Shown: piece after piece, positions 12,243 through 23,025 of the stretch | Layout: each line of letters starts with the position of its first letter | How positions within the stretch are numbered: the stretch's first letter is position 1 | Assembly (NCBI GenBank): GCA_016715405.1 | Contig: JADKAE010000024.1 | Span: 1-64,000 of the forward strand | Direction: 5' to 3' | From: Saprospiraceae bacterium | GTDB lineage: Bacteria; Bacteroidota; Bacteroidia; Chitinophagales; Saprospiraceae | DNA: 64,000 bases | Translations under genes and position numbers: made by a program | Notes under the pieces: model-generated | Database searches by the model: none | The model's input: the letters and a program-made list of their open reading frames with translations, nothing else | What the model was told of the DNA's origin: nothing

Positions 12243-12955
12243 TTACTTAGCCGTCCGGCTGGGCCTCACCTCAATTTTACTGGGCAAGGTCCGCGGGTTC
12301 ATGCGCAGCAGGTCCACCACCATCTGCCCGAGGTCTTCGGGTTGTATTTTCCAGGCGTCGGCGGCATTCGGCTCGTGGTTGTTGAAATGGGTGGCGACAG
12401 AACCCGGCATGATGGTGGAACACTTAACACCGGCATCCCGCAGGTCGAGCATGACCGCCTGGGTAAAACCTACCAGTCCGAATTTACTGGCGTTGTATGC
12501 CGATGCAGATGCGAAACCATTGGTTCCCGCCAGACTCGCGATGCTGATGAAATATCCTTGTGCCTCAATGAGCGGGTTGAGCGCAGCTTTCAGGCTGTAA
12601 ACACGCCGGTAAGGTTGGTGTCGATGGTTTCATGCCAGCGCCGGGGTCATTTCGGTGATGGAGTGCAAATGACCCACGCCTGCATTGGCGATGAGAATGT
12701 CGAGGCGACCAAAAGCCTCCAGGGTTTGGGCTACCGCTTTTTTTCATAGCCTCAAAATCGCGGGTATCGGCGACGATGCCGATGATTTGCCCGTGCCCGT
12801 GCCCGATAATTCCTGACTGGGCGTCCAAAGCGTCTCTGATGACGGCCGGTGACGGCCACATTTATTCCTTCTTGCAGCAGGTTGGCGGCAATTCCATAGC
12901 CGATGCCTTTGCTGCCCCCGGTGACGAGGGCTGTTTTTCCGTTGAGTTTGTTCAT
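12243..12955 (-). pseudogene. Short-chain dehydrogenase (SDR), broken second copy
   Basis: Colinear with the intact SDR at 43924-44643 on the same strand, at roughly 90% or higher nucleotide identity. The C-terminal third (MLDLRDAGVKC... to the stop at 12243) and the N-terminus (MNKLNGKTALVTGGSKGIG) are readable, but the middle is split by several indels. Comparison with the intact copy shows single-base changes in runs (AAA for AAAA near 12598, GGGG for GGGGG near 12645, an extra T near 12740) plus a few other changes near 12810-12840. The 3' 130 bp differ most between the copies, while about 12430-12600 is almost identical, a patchy pattern typical of gene conversion. It may be a real decaying paralogue or an intact gene with sequence errors. 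Confidence 0.8.
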
Positions 12956-13029
12956 AAAATCAGGAAACGCTGAGGGGGCGAAATGGTTGAAAAAGATCGC
13001 CTCTGTTGATGAGGCGGTCCGGATTATTG

Positions 13030-13100
13030 ACCGAATTTCATTGAAATGATACCGAATCGCATTTTTTCCAATATGGGGTTGTGGTGGAAGGTATATTTAT
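13030..13100 (+). promoter_or_regulatory. Putative activator direct repeat plus -7 element (copy 1)
   Basis: Two 12-bp direct repeats ACCGAATTTCAT (13030-13041) and ACCGAATCGCAT (13051-13062) are spaced exactly 21 bp start to start, followed 42 bp after the second repeat start by ATATTTAT. The same layout, with identical 21- and 42-bp spacings, occurs at 40918-40990 just upstream of the hydrolase gene. Two direct repeats two helical turns apart upstream of a core promoter are typical of LytTR-family regulator sites; the regulator is not in the window, so that assignment is inference. It points towards the RHS island, but the first confident gene starts about 600 bp downstream. Confidence 0.5.
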
Positions 13101-13697
13101 GGAAGAAACCATACTATACATGATCCTCCAAAAAATCAAAATGATCAAAAGCCGCATGGGTGCTTCCGTTTTCCGGGGGTAGCTAGCTATGCAGCTTTTT
13201 TTTTATGATCAAGATGGATAATAAATTTTAAACGGGTTGTCACAAGTCTGCTATTGGGGACTTATTCAAAGTAGAGGAAGAAGGCAATGGTGGCCAGCGG
13301 GCAGGGATGGGAAATGAGATAACTGATAGCAAGCACTAAAATTTTAATTCGGCGGTTTTGGTCTTTGTCTAAAAATATATTTGATCTTGAAAAATAAGGC
13401 ATGAAAAATTTGTTGTATTTGTAAAATCACCTTATTATTGTCTCAGCCTTTCGATTGAGACGATTTTACGCTCAGACCTGATTGATTTTTTCCGGACGTG
13501 CTCTACTTGTGTTGCTTATCTTGATACAGCGCCTGGAATACGGCTTTTTTTTAACTGTGGTTTTTGCTTCTTTAATAGTTGGATAAAGGGAGAAATTATT
13601 TACATGCCACATTCGTGGGGTGGGTGATATTTTTTTGTTTATGACATCAAAACGAACACCTATCATTCTATAAAATTTACATGCAATAATTTTTTAT
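13101..13697 (+). other. Long leader region before RHS operon
   Basis: Nearly 600 bp without a confident gene. An ATG at 13141 opens a 13-codon frame; adding one G to the GGGGG run near 13180 would extend it into a hydrophobic stretch, so it could be the remnant of a signal peptide. TATATTTG at 13376-13383 matches the Bacteroidota -7 consensus TAnnTTTG but lacks a clear -33 partner. A two-part inverted repeat (GTAAAATC 13421-13428 with 13462-13469, GTCTCA 13440-13445 with 13456-13461) could fold in the leader RNA. The region is more AT-rich than the surrounding genes. Confidence 0.35.
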
Positions 13698-14222
13698 GTG
13701 GAAAACAAAGCGACTATACAATTCACCTTTTTATTGACCTTGATAATTGGCTGGATCGCATACCACTATCTTTCAATGCCTAAGACAGGGTTTGTTGTCA
13801 TTCAGGAGGTGTACAACGGTTTTGATATGAAAAAGGAAATTGAGCAAAAATACAATAGGACAAAGTTAGCAAGAGATAAAATATTAGATAGTTTGGAACT
13901 TGAATTAAAATTATTGGCAGGAACCATTGAACGCGAGCAGCAAAAAAACAAAACTACAATTGAACAATTTACCATTAAGCGGGAGGAGTTCCTTCAACGA
14001 AAACAAACTTATGAAGAAGATAACGCTGCGCTTACCAAGCAATACGACCAGGAAATACTGACTCAGTTAAATCAGTACATTAAGGATTTTGGAGAAAAAC
14101 ATCATTTTACTTATGTGTTTGGAAACGATGGAAATGGATCGCTGATGTATGCTGCGGATGCTAAAAATGTCACTAAAGAAGTCATAGAATTTATTAACCG
14201 GAAATATAAAGGAGTTGAATAA
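13698..14222 (+). CDS. OmpH/Skp family protein, membrane-anchored
   Basis: 174 residues starting at GTG 13698. One N-terminal membrane segment or uncleaved signal (about residues 8-26), then a long charged coiled coil (about 40-140) with the OmpH/Skp phrases VVIQEVYNGFDMKKEIE near the start and a C-terminal block ending in VIEFINRKYKG. Skp-like proteins are periplasmic chaperones for outer-membrane and exported proteins. As first gene of the RHS operon, 1 bp before the lipoprotein gene, it may be a dedicated holdase for the giant exported proteins behind it; that role is inference. The frame is uninterrupted. Family assignment rests on pattern and length. Confidence 0.8.
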   Translation: MENKATIQFTFLLTLIIGWIAYHYLSMPKTGFVVIQEVYNGFDMKKEIEQKYNRTKLARDKILDSLELELKLLAGTIEREQQKNKTTIEQFTIKREEFLQRKQTYEEDNAALTKQYDQEILTQLNQYIKDFGEKHHFTYVFGNDGNGSLMYAADAKNVTKEVIEFINRKYKGVE

Positions 14223-14223
14223 A

Positions 14224-14910
14224 ATGGAGGCTATAAAATTGATCAGTTTACTCTGTTTTATCTTTTTTTTATGCGCCTGTTCAAATTCGGATAGCAACCA
14301 GGGCCTGTCTGATGATAACGTTGCAGAAGTTGAAAATGGTTATGTTCCTTCAGGCAAGGCAAAACTTCTGGATGCAGAAGACTATGTGGAATGGATTCAA
14401 GACCCAGGCAATGGTTTTAGAAAAGAAAAAACGATCGCTGATTTAACATTTTCAGCGCAATTTAAGCCATTTGAATACATCGTTTGCTTAGAAGAGAAAA
14501 AAAATGAAATAGCAGATAGTGTTGTCAGGAGAAAAGTATCGGAGTTAAACGGCATGCAGTATTATGACCTCAAAATATCTTTAAACGCGTCCGGAAGAGA
14601 ATTACTCAAGCATGAACTTACTTCGACGCAACAGTATCAGGAACGGGTAAATTATTTCGCATTTGGCATGCAAAATGACATTCAGCTTATTGATGGGCCT
14701 GATACACTGGCATGTGAATTATACCATTTTGAGCGATCGTACGATGCATCTCCGGCAACTGTTATTTTATTGGGATTTCCTGTCAGCAAGCACAATACGT
14801 CAGGAGATAAAACCTTGCTTCTGTATGACCGAACATTTAATTCAGGATTATTGAAATTCACTTTTAGCAAAAAGGAATTAAAAAACCTACCCAAGTTACA
14901 AACATTATGA
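14224..14910 (+). CDS. Lipoprotein of unknown function in RHS operon
   Basis: About 228 residues from ATG 14224, which has GGAG 9 bp upstream; a TTG three codons earlier is less likely. The N-terminus MEAIKLISLLCFIFFLCAC is a lipoprotein signal with lipobox ending at Cys (FLCAC), so the product should be lipidated and sit in the inner or outer membrane facing the periplasm or surface. The rest has no domain I recognise; it is mixed alpha/beta in character with no repeats. It lies 1 bp after the OmpH-like gene, and its stop overlaps the next start as ATGA (14907-14910), a sign of translational coupling to the giant SpvB/TcB-like protein. It could be an export factor, assembly factor or anchor for the RHS proteins; sequence alone does not decide. 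Confidence 0.8.
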   Translation: MEAIKLISLLCFIFFLCACSNSDSNQGLSDDNVAEVENGYVPSGKAKLLDAEDYVEWIQDPGNGFRKEKTIADLTFSAQFKPFEYIVCLEEKKNEIADSVVRRKVSELNGMQYYDLKISLNASGRELLKHELTSTQQYQERVNYFAFGMQNDIQLIDGPDTLACELYHFERSYDASPATVILLGFPVSKHNTSGDKTLLLYDRTFNSGLLKFTFSKKELKNLPKLQTL

Positions 14911-17900
14911 AAATGAGTAAGCGCATTAAAATCAACTTCAAGTCGAAAGCGCGCAGAAAAACTGCCCTCTTTTTGGTCTTCATTATGCTGTTTCAGGTAG
15001 TTGCTCCCACCGCTGCATTTGCGCTAACCGGCGGGCCAAGCCAACCGGAAGTCCAGAGTTTTGAACCGGTTGGCACCTCTGATATGGTCGATCCATTTAC
15101 GGGGGATTTTAATTACAACATCCCGCTGCTGGATATTGATGGTTACCCCATCAATATTGCCTACCATTCCGGCATAACGATGGACCAGGAAGCGAGCTGG
15201 GTTGGCTTGGGCTGGAACATCAATCCGGGGGTTATTAATCGCGGCATGCGCGGCATTCCGGATGACTTTAATGGGGATGAAGTGGTCAAACATTTGAGCA
15301 TGAAACCTAACAGGACTTATGGTTTTCAAATTCAGGCGGCAAAACGAATGGAACTGCAAGCTTGGGAATTACTTCAAGTAGTGATGACGGATTGAGTTTG
15401 AATCCTTCATTGAGTTTTAGCGCTAAAGTTTCGGGGGAATCAAAAACAGAAACTTCGTTAGGCGCTTCAGTCGGAAAGGGAGAAAGACGGTTCGTTTACG
15501 CCCAACACGCCTGCATTGCCGGTAACCAATTTCACCTACGATATTTATTCCGTATCCGGCCAGGGCGTTGGGGGCAGTTACCGGCCTTTCAGAGGAGATT
15601 TAGGACATGTTTTTGACGCCAAAACGAATACCACAAGCGACGGCATTTCAACAGGCTTTGAAATAGGCATTGGAAACCTCACCCACTTTGGCTTTGATTT
15701 GGCGGTCACCGATGTAAACTCCAAAACAGGGCGGTGGCGCAATGATAATCCGGCGGCTTCCCGTTTATCCCACCGGGCATCAACGGGCGACCCGCTGTAT
15801 GAAAAATACTATTTCAAAGAGGCTAACGAAAAATCGGTAGATGCGGATTCCATGTTTTTTAAAAAGGTTGGAAGTTCAAAGGCAAAAAGTGTTTTACTCA
15901 ATCAACTTTCAGAATTCCATACCGTTGGCGACCACTATTATGCAGAAGGTGGGTCCATTCCATCGGACAATTACCGCAAAAAAAGAGAGCGCAGGAACCA
16001 GTCCTTGTCGATGATTACGCGGGGCGAACTGGCCGCTTATGGTGTAGAAGAAAGGCCGGATTTGAATTTGCTAGGAACCACCCAGACGAATGCCAAGGCC
16101 CATCACATCGCAGAAATAACCACTTTAAGAACAGATGGCGCCCGTTATGTTTATGGTATGGCCGCTTACAATAAAAAACAGGAAGAAGTCACTTTTGCCA
16201 TTGGAAATACTTTAGGGAATAAAAAACAGGTAGAAGTGCCTCTGCAGACGCCAATACTGGATTAGTTACCTATTCTTTTCCGGACAGAGATAACTCAATG
16301 GATAATAAGTTGGGATTAGACAATTATTATTCCAATACCATTATGCCGGCTTATGCTCATTCTTACTTGCTAACTGCAATACTCTCTCCTGATTATGTTG
16401 ACAGTGAAAATAACAGCCCGGCCACAAAAGGGCCAAGCGACGGCGACATCGGGAACTACACAAAATTTAAATACGGCACAAAAATTGAAGATTATTATTG
16501 GCGCGTTCCCTTAGGTAGTAATGAAGCGACATTTAATGAAGGCCTTAAATCAGATTTAATGGATGATAAGGCCAATTACATCTATGGTGAAAAAGAATTG
16601 TGGTATTTAGATACGATTGAAACAAAAAACTATATTGCTATCTTCACTTTAGGAGACAGAAAGGATGGGTATGGTGTCATAGGTAAAAATGGAGGGCGAG
16701 CAAATACAAACCCGATGAAGTATTTGCAAAAGATAAGTCTTTATGTGAAACGGGATTATAAGAAGAACCCTGCAACAGCTGTTGCAATTAAGGTAGTGCA
16801 TTTTGAATATGATTATTCTTTGTGCCCTAAGGTGCCAAATAATATCAATTACGGTAATCCAGCAAATAATGGCAAGCTAACTTTAAAGAAAATATACTTT
16901 ACTTATCAAGATTCTAATAAAGCAGGACTTAGTCCCTATAAATTTTTCTATGCCGGGTATGACAAGGCGAACAATACCTATGATGCAAGATACAACCCGC
17001 CGTATAATCTCAAAGGCTATGACCGCTGGGGCAATTATAAGCCAAACACGGCCAATTCGCTTAGCCCAACTTCTACGGACATACCCACCGCTGAATATCC
17101 TTATGTGGAACAAGACCAAACCACTGCCGATATTTACACCCAAGCCTGGAGTTTGACTGAAATTGATTTGCCCTCCGGCGGCATCATAAATGTTGATTAT
17201 GAGTCGGACGATTATGCTTACGTGCAGAATAAGCGGGCAGGGCAAATGTTTAAAGTCATTGACGTACAGACTAATACCGCTCCATTTAAATTTAATACGA
17301 TTACATACAATCCTCCTGTAGTAGCACCTTCTGTAATAACACCAATAGAACTAAATGATGCAGCAACAGGTAAGCGGCTAATTATTAAACTTCAGGATCC
17401 AATAACAGGGACAGCGCCGGATAAAGATGATATTTTCAAAAACCAATATTTAGGCAACATAGATAATTTATACTTTAGGTTTTTAATGGATATTAAAGGT
17501 GGAAGATGTGAATATGTCTCTGGCTATGTTTCGAGAAGCAGGATAGATTTCGCCAATTGTCAAGTTGATGTTTCAGGGCGGTATGCATGTATAACTTTAT
17601 TAAACACAACAACAAATGATAGCGGCGTAGATAAGATCAACCCAATAACAAAGGCTGCAATTCAATTTGGGCGTTTAAACATGTCCCGGGTTGTATGGAA
17701 TTCTTCCGAGTTGGATGACGCCATTGGAGATGACGGATCATTTGGAGAAGACTTGTTGAAAGCAATCGTAAAGTCCAATTTCTTTAATAACATATCTGAT
17801 GCGATAGTAGGTCCGAACGAAGCATTATATTCGGATAAATATAAGGTTGGTCATAATATGATCACTGGCAAATCCTGGATACGCCTGAACAACCCCAACA

Positions 17901-20126
17901 TGAAAAAGCTGGGCGGTGGCTGCCGGGTTCGCCAGATCCGTATCAGCGACGAATGGAAGGACATGTCGAACAATACAGACAAATCATTCAGCTACGGACA
18001 AGAATACGAGTACACCCTGGAAGATGGCATAACCTCTTCAGGTGTAGCATCTTATGAGCCACAATTAGGCGGCGACGAAAACCCTGGAAGCAACCCCTGC
18101 CCTTTGGTGAGGAGAAATGGCTGGCGCCCGACGATGAACATTACATGGAAGAGCCTTTTGGCGAGTCGTTTTTCCTTCTCCCAGCGTGGGCTATAGCCGG
18201 GTAACTGTAAAAAATCTTCAACGTGCAAATGTAACCCGACATGCGACAGGGAAAGTGGTTCATACGTTTTACACCGCAAAAGATTTTCCAACAATTACGG
18301 AACGCACAAACTTGACCGCTAAACGCGAAAAAACGAGCCCTTTAAGCATCAGATCCTTATTGAAAATTGATGTGAAAGATTTTATGACCGCGAGTCAGGG
18401 TTATGTCATTGAATTGAACGACATGCACGGTAAACCTGCCAAACAAGAGGTTTTTCAGGAGTCGCAAACCACGCCGATTACATCGGTTGAGTACCATTAC
18501 AAATCAAAGCCCTATCTGAATGGGTCCTCCCGGTTGGACAATAAAGCAACTGTCATTTACAACAATGGCGTCATCGGAAACAATACGGACATCGGCGTCT
18601 TCTTTGATTTTGTTTCCGATATGCGCGAACACGAAACGACGACCATTTCGGGTTCAATGAATGGGAATGTGGATGGATTTTTAATTGCGGCATATCCCGT
18701 TTACATTCCGATTATCATTCCTTCCTTCACTAAAGAAAAAACCCAATTCCGATCTGCTGTAATCACTAAAGTGGTTCAACGCTTTGGCATATTAGAAGAA
18801 ACCGTTGCGAAGTACCTGGGTTCTGTCGTATCAACCAGAAATTTAGCGTACGATGCAGAAACCGGAAACGTACTACTGACGCAAACAACGACTAATTTTA
18901 ATGACAATGTGTATTCCTTATCCTATCCGGCACACTGGTACTACGACGGGATGGGCCCGGCATATCGCAATATTGGATTTACTAAAATGGGAGTATTATT
19001 TACTTCGGGTGTAGCCAATATCCCCAACGCTCCTGCTTATTTTGCAGAGGGGGATGAGTTGGCTTTATCTGATGGCACAATCGGGTGGGTTTCAGAAGTA
19101 ACCCCATCTACAATCAAAGTCATTAAAAGGGATGGAACAACTATTTCTACGGTAACGCTTGATTTGAAAGTAATCCGTTCGGGGCGAAGGAATCAGCAGG
19201 AAGTGCCGATGGCAACAATAACAACCTTGACCAACCCCCTGGCTCATTTCCAATCCAATATTTACGATAATGTTTTGCAGGCACAGGCCATGGAATTCAC
19301 CAATAGCTGGCGAACGTTCTGTGACTGTTTTGGCGGCACTGCTGCTACAGCCACCACAAATCCCTATATACTTGGCACAAAAGGAATGTACAAGAACAAA
19401 AAGAGTTACCTGCATTTAGCAGGCAGAACACAAAGCAATTACAACAGTAATACGAATATCAGAAAAGACGGGGTGTTTGTATCCTATATCCCTTTCTTTA
19501 AATTAAATGCAGGAAATTGGGAAATTGATGGCCAAAACTGGACCTACACCTCGGAGGTAACAGAATTCAGTCCGTTCGGGGCTGAACTGGAAAATAAAGA
19601 CGCCTTGAGGCGATATTCGGCAGCAACCTATGGCTACAATCAAACATTCCCCACTGCAGTGGCTGCTAATTCAAAATACAAACAAGTCGGCTTCGATAAT
19701 TTTGAAGATTACGACTTCAGCCCTTGTGCCGATAATCATTTTAAATTCAGAAATCACAACAGCAATGTGGATGATACGCAATCACATACCGGCAGAAATA
19801 GTATCCGGGTGACCAGTGGAACACCAGTAAACATGACCAAACAATTGGAGCCCTGCGACAGCGTGGATGTGTGTGACTTGCAATTGATTGCTAATTCTAT
19901 AAGCAACCGGGTCATTTGTTTTACTATATCAGGCGGAAAGGCCCCATACACATTTGATTGGACAACTATCGGAAGTGATCTTAATGTTGTCATTGACAAT
20001 ACAGGAAATTCGATCTGCATAACAAGGCCGGCATCAGGGAGCTGCCAGATAATTATTACCGTAACAGATAAAAACAAGTGCAAGAAAATATTTCCATCCT
20101 TTGTTATGGATTCAACAGGTAGTTGA
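14907..20126 (+). CDS. Giant exported SpvB/TcB-like RHS shell protein (frames to be joined)
   Basis: About 1740 residues once frames are joined. A signal peptide ends near PTAAFA, followed by GTSDMVDPFTGDFNYNIPL and EASWVGLGWNINPGVINR, the opening seen in SpvB/TcB-like N-terminal regions of YD/RHS proteins, where this part builds the toxin shell. Later blocks read EEPFGESFFPSPSVGYSRV and GYVIELNDMHGKPAKQEVF; the end carries a Cys-containing Ig-like repeat (CDSVDVCDLQLI... to the stop). Frame breaks near 15345, 15487, 16236, 18083 and 18174 are each mended by one base in an A or C run, so the gene is probably intact. It has no T9SS sorting domain. It overlaps the lipoprotein gene by 4 bp and is followed 20 bp later by the beta-helix/PKD gene. 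Confidence 0.85.
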
Positions 20127-20146
20127 ACCTTCTAAAAAAAGAAACG

Positions 20147-22255
20147 ATGAGGTATGTAAAAATAATTTTAATCATTTTCATTGCTCTTTACTGGCCAGGG
20201 GGGACTGCTCTTTTCGGCCAGATCACCTTAGTTGTTACAAGCGCGGGAGACGATGCGACCGTACCTTACACCAACGGGGAGTTGAGGTGGGCCATTGACC
20301 AGGCAAATGCTTACACAGGGGGAACAACCACCATTAAATTTAATTTGCCCTTATCCGGAGCAAATCCTGCTGTTATCAATTTAAATGCAGCATTGCCTGC
20401 AATCGTAAAACCACCATAATTGATGGCACTTCACAGCCAGGATACCAGGTGGGAGCCCCAATGGTCATCATTGATGGTATTTTAATCCTGGCTAATACCA
20501 ATCCAACAGGGTTTAACTTCAGTAACGTTTCCAACTCAAAGATTTTAGGGGTCGGTGTTCGCAATTTTTATGTTGCAGTCGTCTTTTCTTTTTCAAATTC
20601 CTGTGAAGCTAATTATAACGTAATTAACCAGAATACACAATCCTGTATAACACTTCACTCCTCTACTAATTGTATCGTTAAAGGTAATTTTATAAATACT
20701 GACGCAAACTTGACGAACTTCCCCAAAAAAAAGTGAAGAGGGAATCTTTTTATCAAACAATTCAATAAGGGGAAGTACCGAAAACACCATTGGCGGAATA
20801 CTTTGTGGGGAAGGGAATACCATCGCTTACACGAGGAGCGAGGGAATTGACAATAAGCCTAATCTGGGCGCACAAGCTGCTTTAAATGTCAGCAATCGCT
20901 ATACAGGCAATGTTATTTTTAATAACATATATGATGCCATTGAATTAAGAGACCCATACGGAGCAAACAGCAACAAGGCTTTTCCTGTCATAGAAACAAC
21001 GGGCTGTACCACGAGAGGCACCAGCGGGCCTAATGATGTTATTGAATTATTTGGTAGCACGGGGCCGTTAAATAGCAAAAAAAATGCAAATCAATACATG
21101 AAAACAGTCGTGGCTGATGCTGCCGGAAATTGGACTGCAAGTTTTGACTTTATAGAATATCCTTTTATCACAGCAACCGCAAGAGACAGCAGAAATAATA
21201 CTTCAGAGTTGTCTCCTGCCAAAGCCATAATGCCTACAACTTTAGACTTTTTCTTTCCGCCTAACCTGTGCCTTGGGCAACCCGTAACCTTTGATAACAC
21301 AACGACTACCTGTCCCGGGAACTTTACTTTTCAATGGGATTTCGGAGATGGGTCAGCTGTGTCTAATAGTGGTACGCACACTTATACCGCTCCGGGGTCT
21401 TATATGGTAACCTTAACCATGCTCCCTTCCATTTATTGTAAAATTTATAAAATAACTAAACCCATCCTCATAAAGAATTGCTGCAGCCCCTGTAAACCAT
21501 TGGATTTCGAAATCCAGGCAGTTTGTGTAAATGATACGGCTACGTTTGTAAACACTTCAATGTGCCCCGGAAATCCAAATTTTGTTTGGAATTTCGGCGA
21601 TGGCTCTGCCCAATCTTCAACAGGTGTTCATATCTACACGGTTGCAGGGACTTACACGGTTAAATTAATTATTTATGGCTCCCCCTGAATGTCCGGAGCA
21701 AATTATTATAAAACCATAACCATTTCCGAGTGTGTTCCGCCATGTATCAATTGTATTGGGTCATTTGCCCCGGAAGCAGGTAAATATGTGCTGGGCGCCT
21801 GGGTTAAAGAAGGCACCATTTACAATCCCAATGTTTTAACTTATTTAAATCCTCAAATCAATATTGATTTTCCGGCAACGGGCAACCCGGCAGGGCCATT
21901 TAGCTCCGCATCGGTTGGTCCTTTTTTCGCAGAAGGAAGCATCATAGATGGGTGGCAAAGGATAGAAACAATTTTTGACATACCCAGCTCCGCTACCTAT
22001 ATCAATTTGCAGCTAAAATGCACTTCCGGAGATTGTTTTTTTGATGACATCCGGATATTCCCGGAGGATGGAAGTATGAAATCGTATGTGTATGACCCTG
22101 TCACCTTGAGGCTGGTAGCCGAGTTGGATGAAAGAAATTATGCAACGCTTTATGAATACGACGAGGAAGGGAAATTGGTGCGCGTAAAAAAAGAAACTGA
22201 AAAAGGAATCATGACCATTAAGGAAAATAAAAACAGTTCAACAAAAAGGCAATGA
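20147..22255 (+). CDS. Exported beta-helix/PKD protein with RHS-type tail (frames to be joined)
   Basis: About 700 residues when joined. ATG 20147 starts a signal peptide (MRYVKIILIIFIALYW...). Next come parallel beta-helix-like rungs (residues roughly 30-300, rich in Asn and phrases such as NCIVKGNFI), an Ig-like segment, and two PKD domains recognisable by WDFGDGS and WNFGDGS with HTYTAPG/HIYTVAG. The C-terminal block GKYVLGAWVKEG... ending LVAELDERNYATLYEYDEEG and RVKKETEKGIMT is a phrase I know from the tails of Bacteroidota RHS-associated proteins. Breaks near 20412 and 20725-20732 fit A-run errors; an in-frame TGA at 21686 is removed if the C5 run there has one base too many and the following A4 run one too few. 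The stop overlaps the next ATG (22252-22255). Probably a shell or adhesin component. Confidence 0.8.
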
Positions 22256-22998
22256 ACAAAAAAAATACTACCTGTTTCTGCTTTTGTCTTTTTGCAATTT
22301 TGTTGCAGGGACAGGTCGCTGCATGGGAGGACATAAGCAAAGACAACATGGCTAAGGTGTTTGAACAGATGAGTAACTGGTTTAAAAATACCACAAATTA
22401 TACTGTGACTGTTACCCACGCATCTTATGAAAACCATTCAACAACCGTGCCTTTTGAAAAATCTACCGGTTATTTTAAAAAAGAAAAAGAAAATTATCAT
22501 AGCTTTTTATTGGGCATCCATACCCTGCAAAATTTAAACTATAGGATTGTATTAGATACTGTTAATAAAGTCATGATGGTTGCAAATGTTAACAAAAGTA
22601 TATGGAGTACCTATACCATAGAGGATTACAAATACATTCTAAAAACTTGTGCCGGCATTCAAAAAACGAACAGCAATTTGGATAAAAGATACCGCATAAC
22701 CTACCCTGAAGGATACCCGCTGGAGCGATATGAGTTTCTAATGGCGAATGACGGTTCCCTGAAGGAAGTGGTGATGTATTATAGCAAAAAAGTAGCAAAA
22801 GACCCCAACGATGAAAACTCTGAAAAAGTGAAACCCCGACTGTCCATCACATTTTCCACGTATAAAAAGGTGCAGCCTGGTGCAAGTGGAAACGAGTTTG
22901 ATGAAAAAAAATACTTTGTCCAAAAAGGGAATAAATTGTTTCCGACAAAAAAGTACCAGGATTTTACGCTGAGCGATCAACGATTGAGTCTGAATTAG
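22252..22998 (+). CDS. Exported protein of unknown function in RHS operon
   Basis: 248 residues. A hydrophobic N-terminus with several cysteines (TTCFCFCLFAILLQGQVAA) is a signal peptide. The mature part alternates short beta strands (NYTVTVTHASYE, YRIVLDTVNKVMMVANVN, YEFLMANDGSLKEVVMYY), the look of an antiparallel sheet such as the LolA/LolB-type lipoprotein-binding fold, but the resemblance is only to the strand pattern. The frame is intact. It sits inside the operon with a 4-bp overlap upstream and a 27-bp gap downstream, so it is probably needed for making or exporting the RHS proteins. I do not recognise a named family. Confidence 0.75.
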   Translation: MNKKNTTCFCFCLFAILLQGQVAAWEDISKDNMAKVFEQMSNWFKNTTNYTVTVTHASYENHSTTVPFEKSTGYFKKEKENYHSFLLGIHTLQNLNYRIVLDTVNKVMMVANVNKSIWSTYTIEDYKYILKTCAGIQKTNSNLDKRYRITYPEGYPLERYEFLMANDGSLKEVVMYYSKKVAKDPNDENSEKVKPRLSITFSTYKKVQPGASGNEFDEKKYFVQKGNKLFPTKKYQDFTLSDQRLSLN

Positions 22999-23025
22999 CA
23001 CATTAAACGACACAACCTCAAGTAT

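Noticed and set aside
12168..12749. Plus-strand frame over the SDR copy
   Set aside because: Antisense shadow of the SDR pseudogene; the same shadow appears over the intact copy at 44008-44496.
14907..20126. Three or more separate genes or programmed frameshifting
   Set aside because: Every break sits in or beside an ordinary A or C run and joins family motifs after a one-base change; no slippery-site plus structure arrangement was seen.
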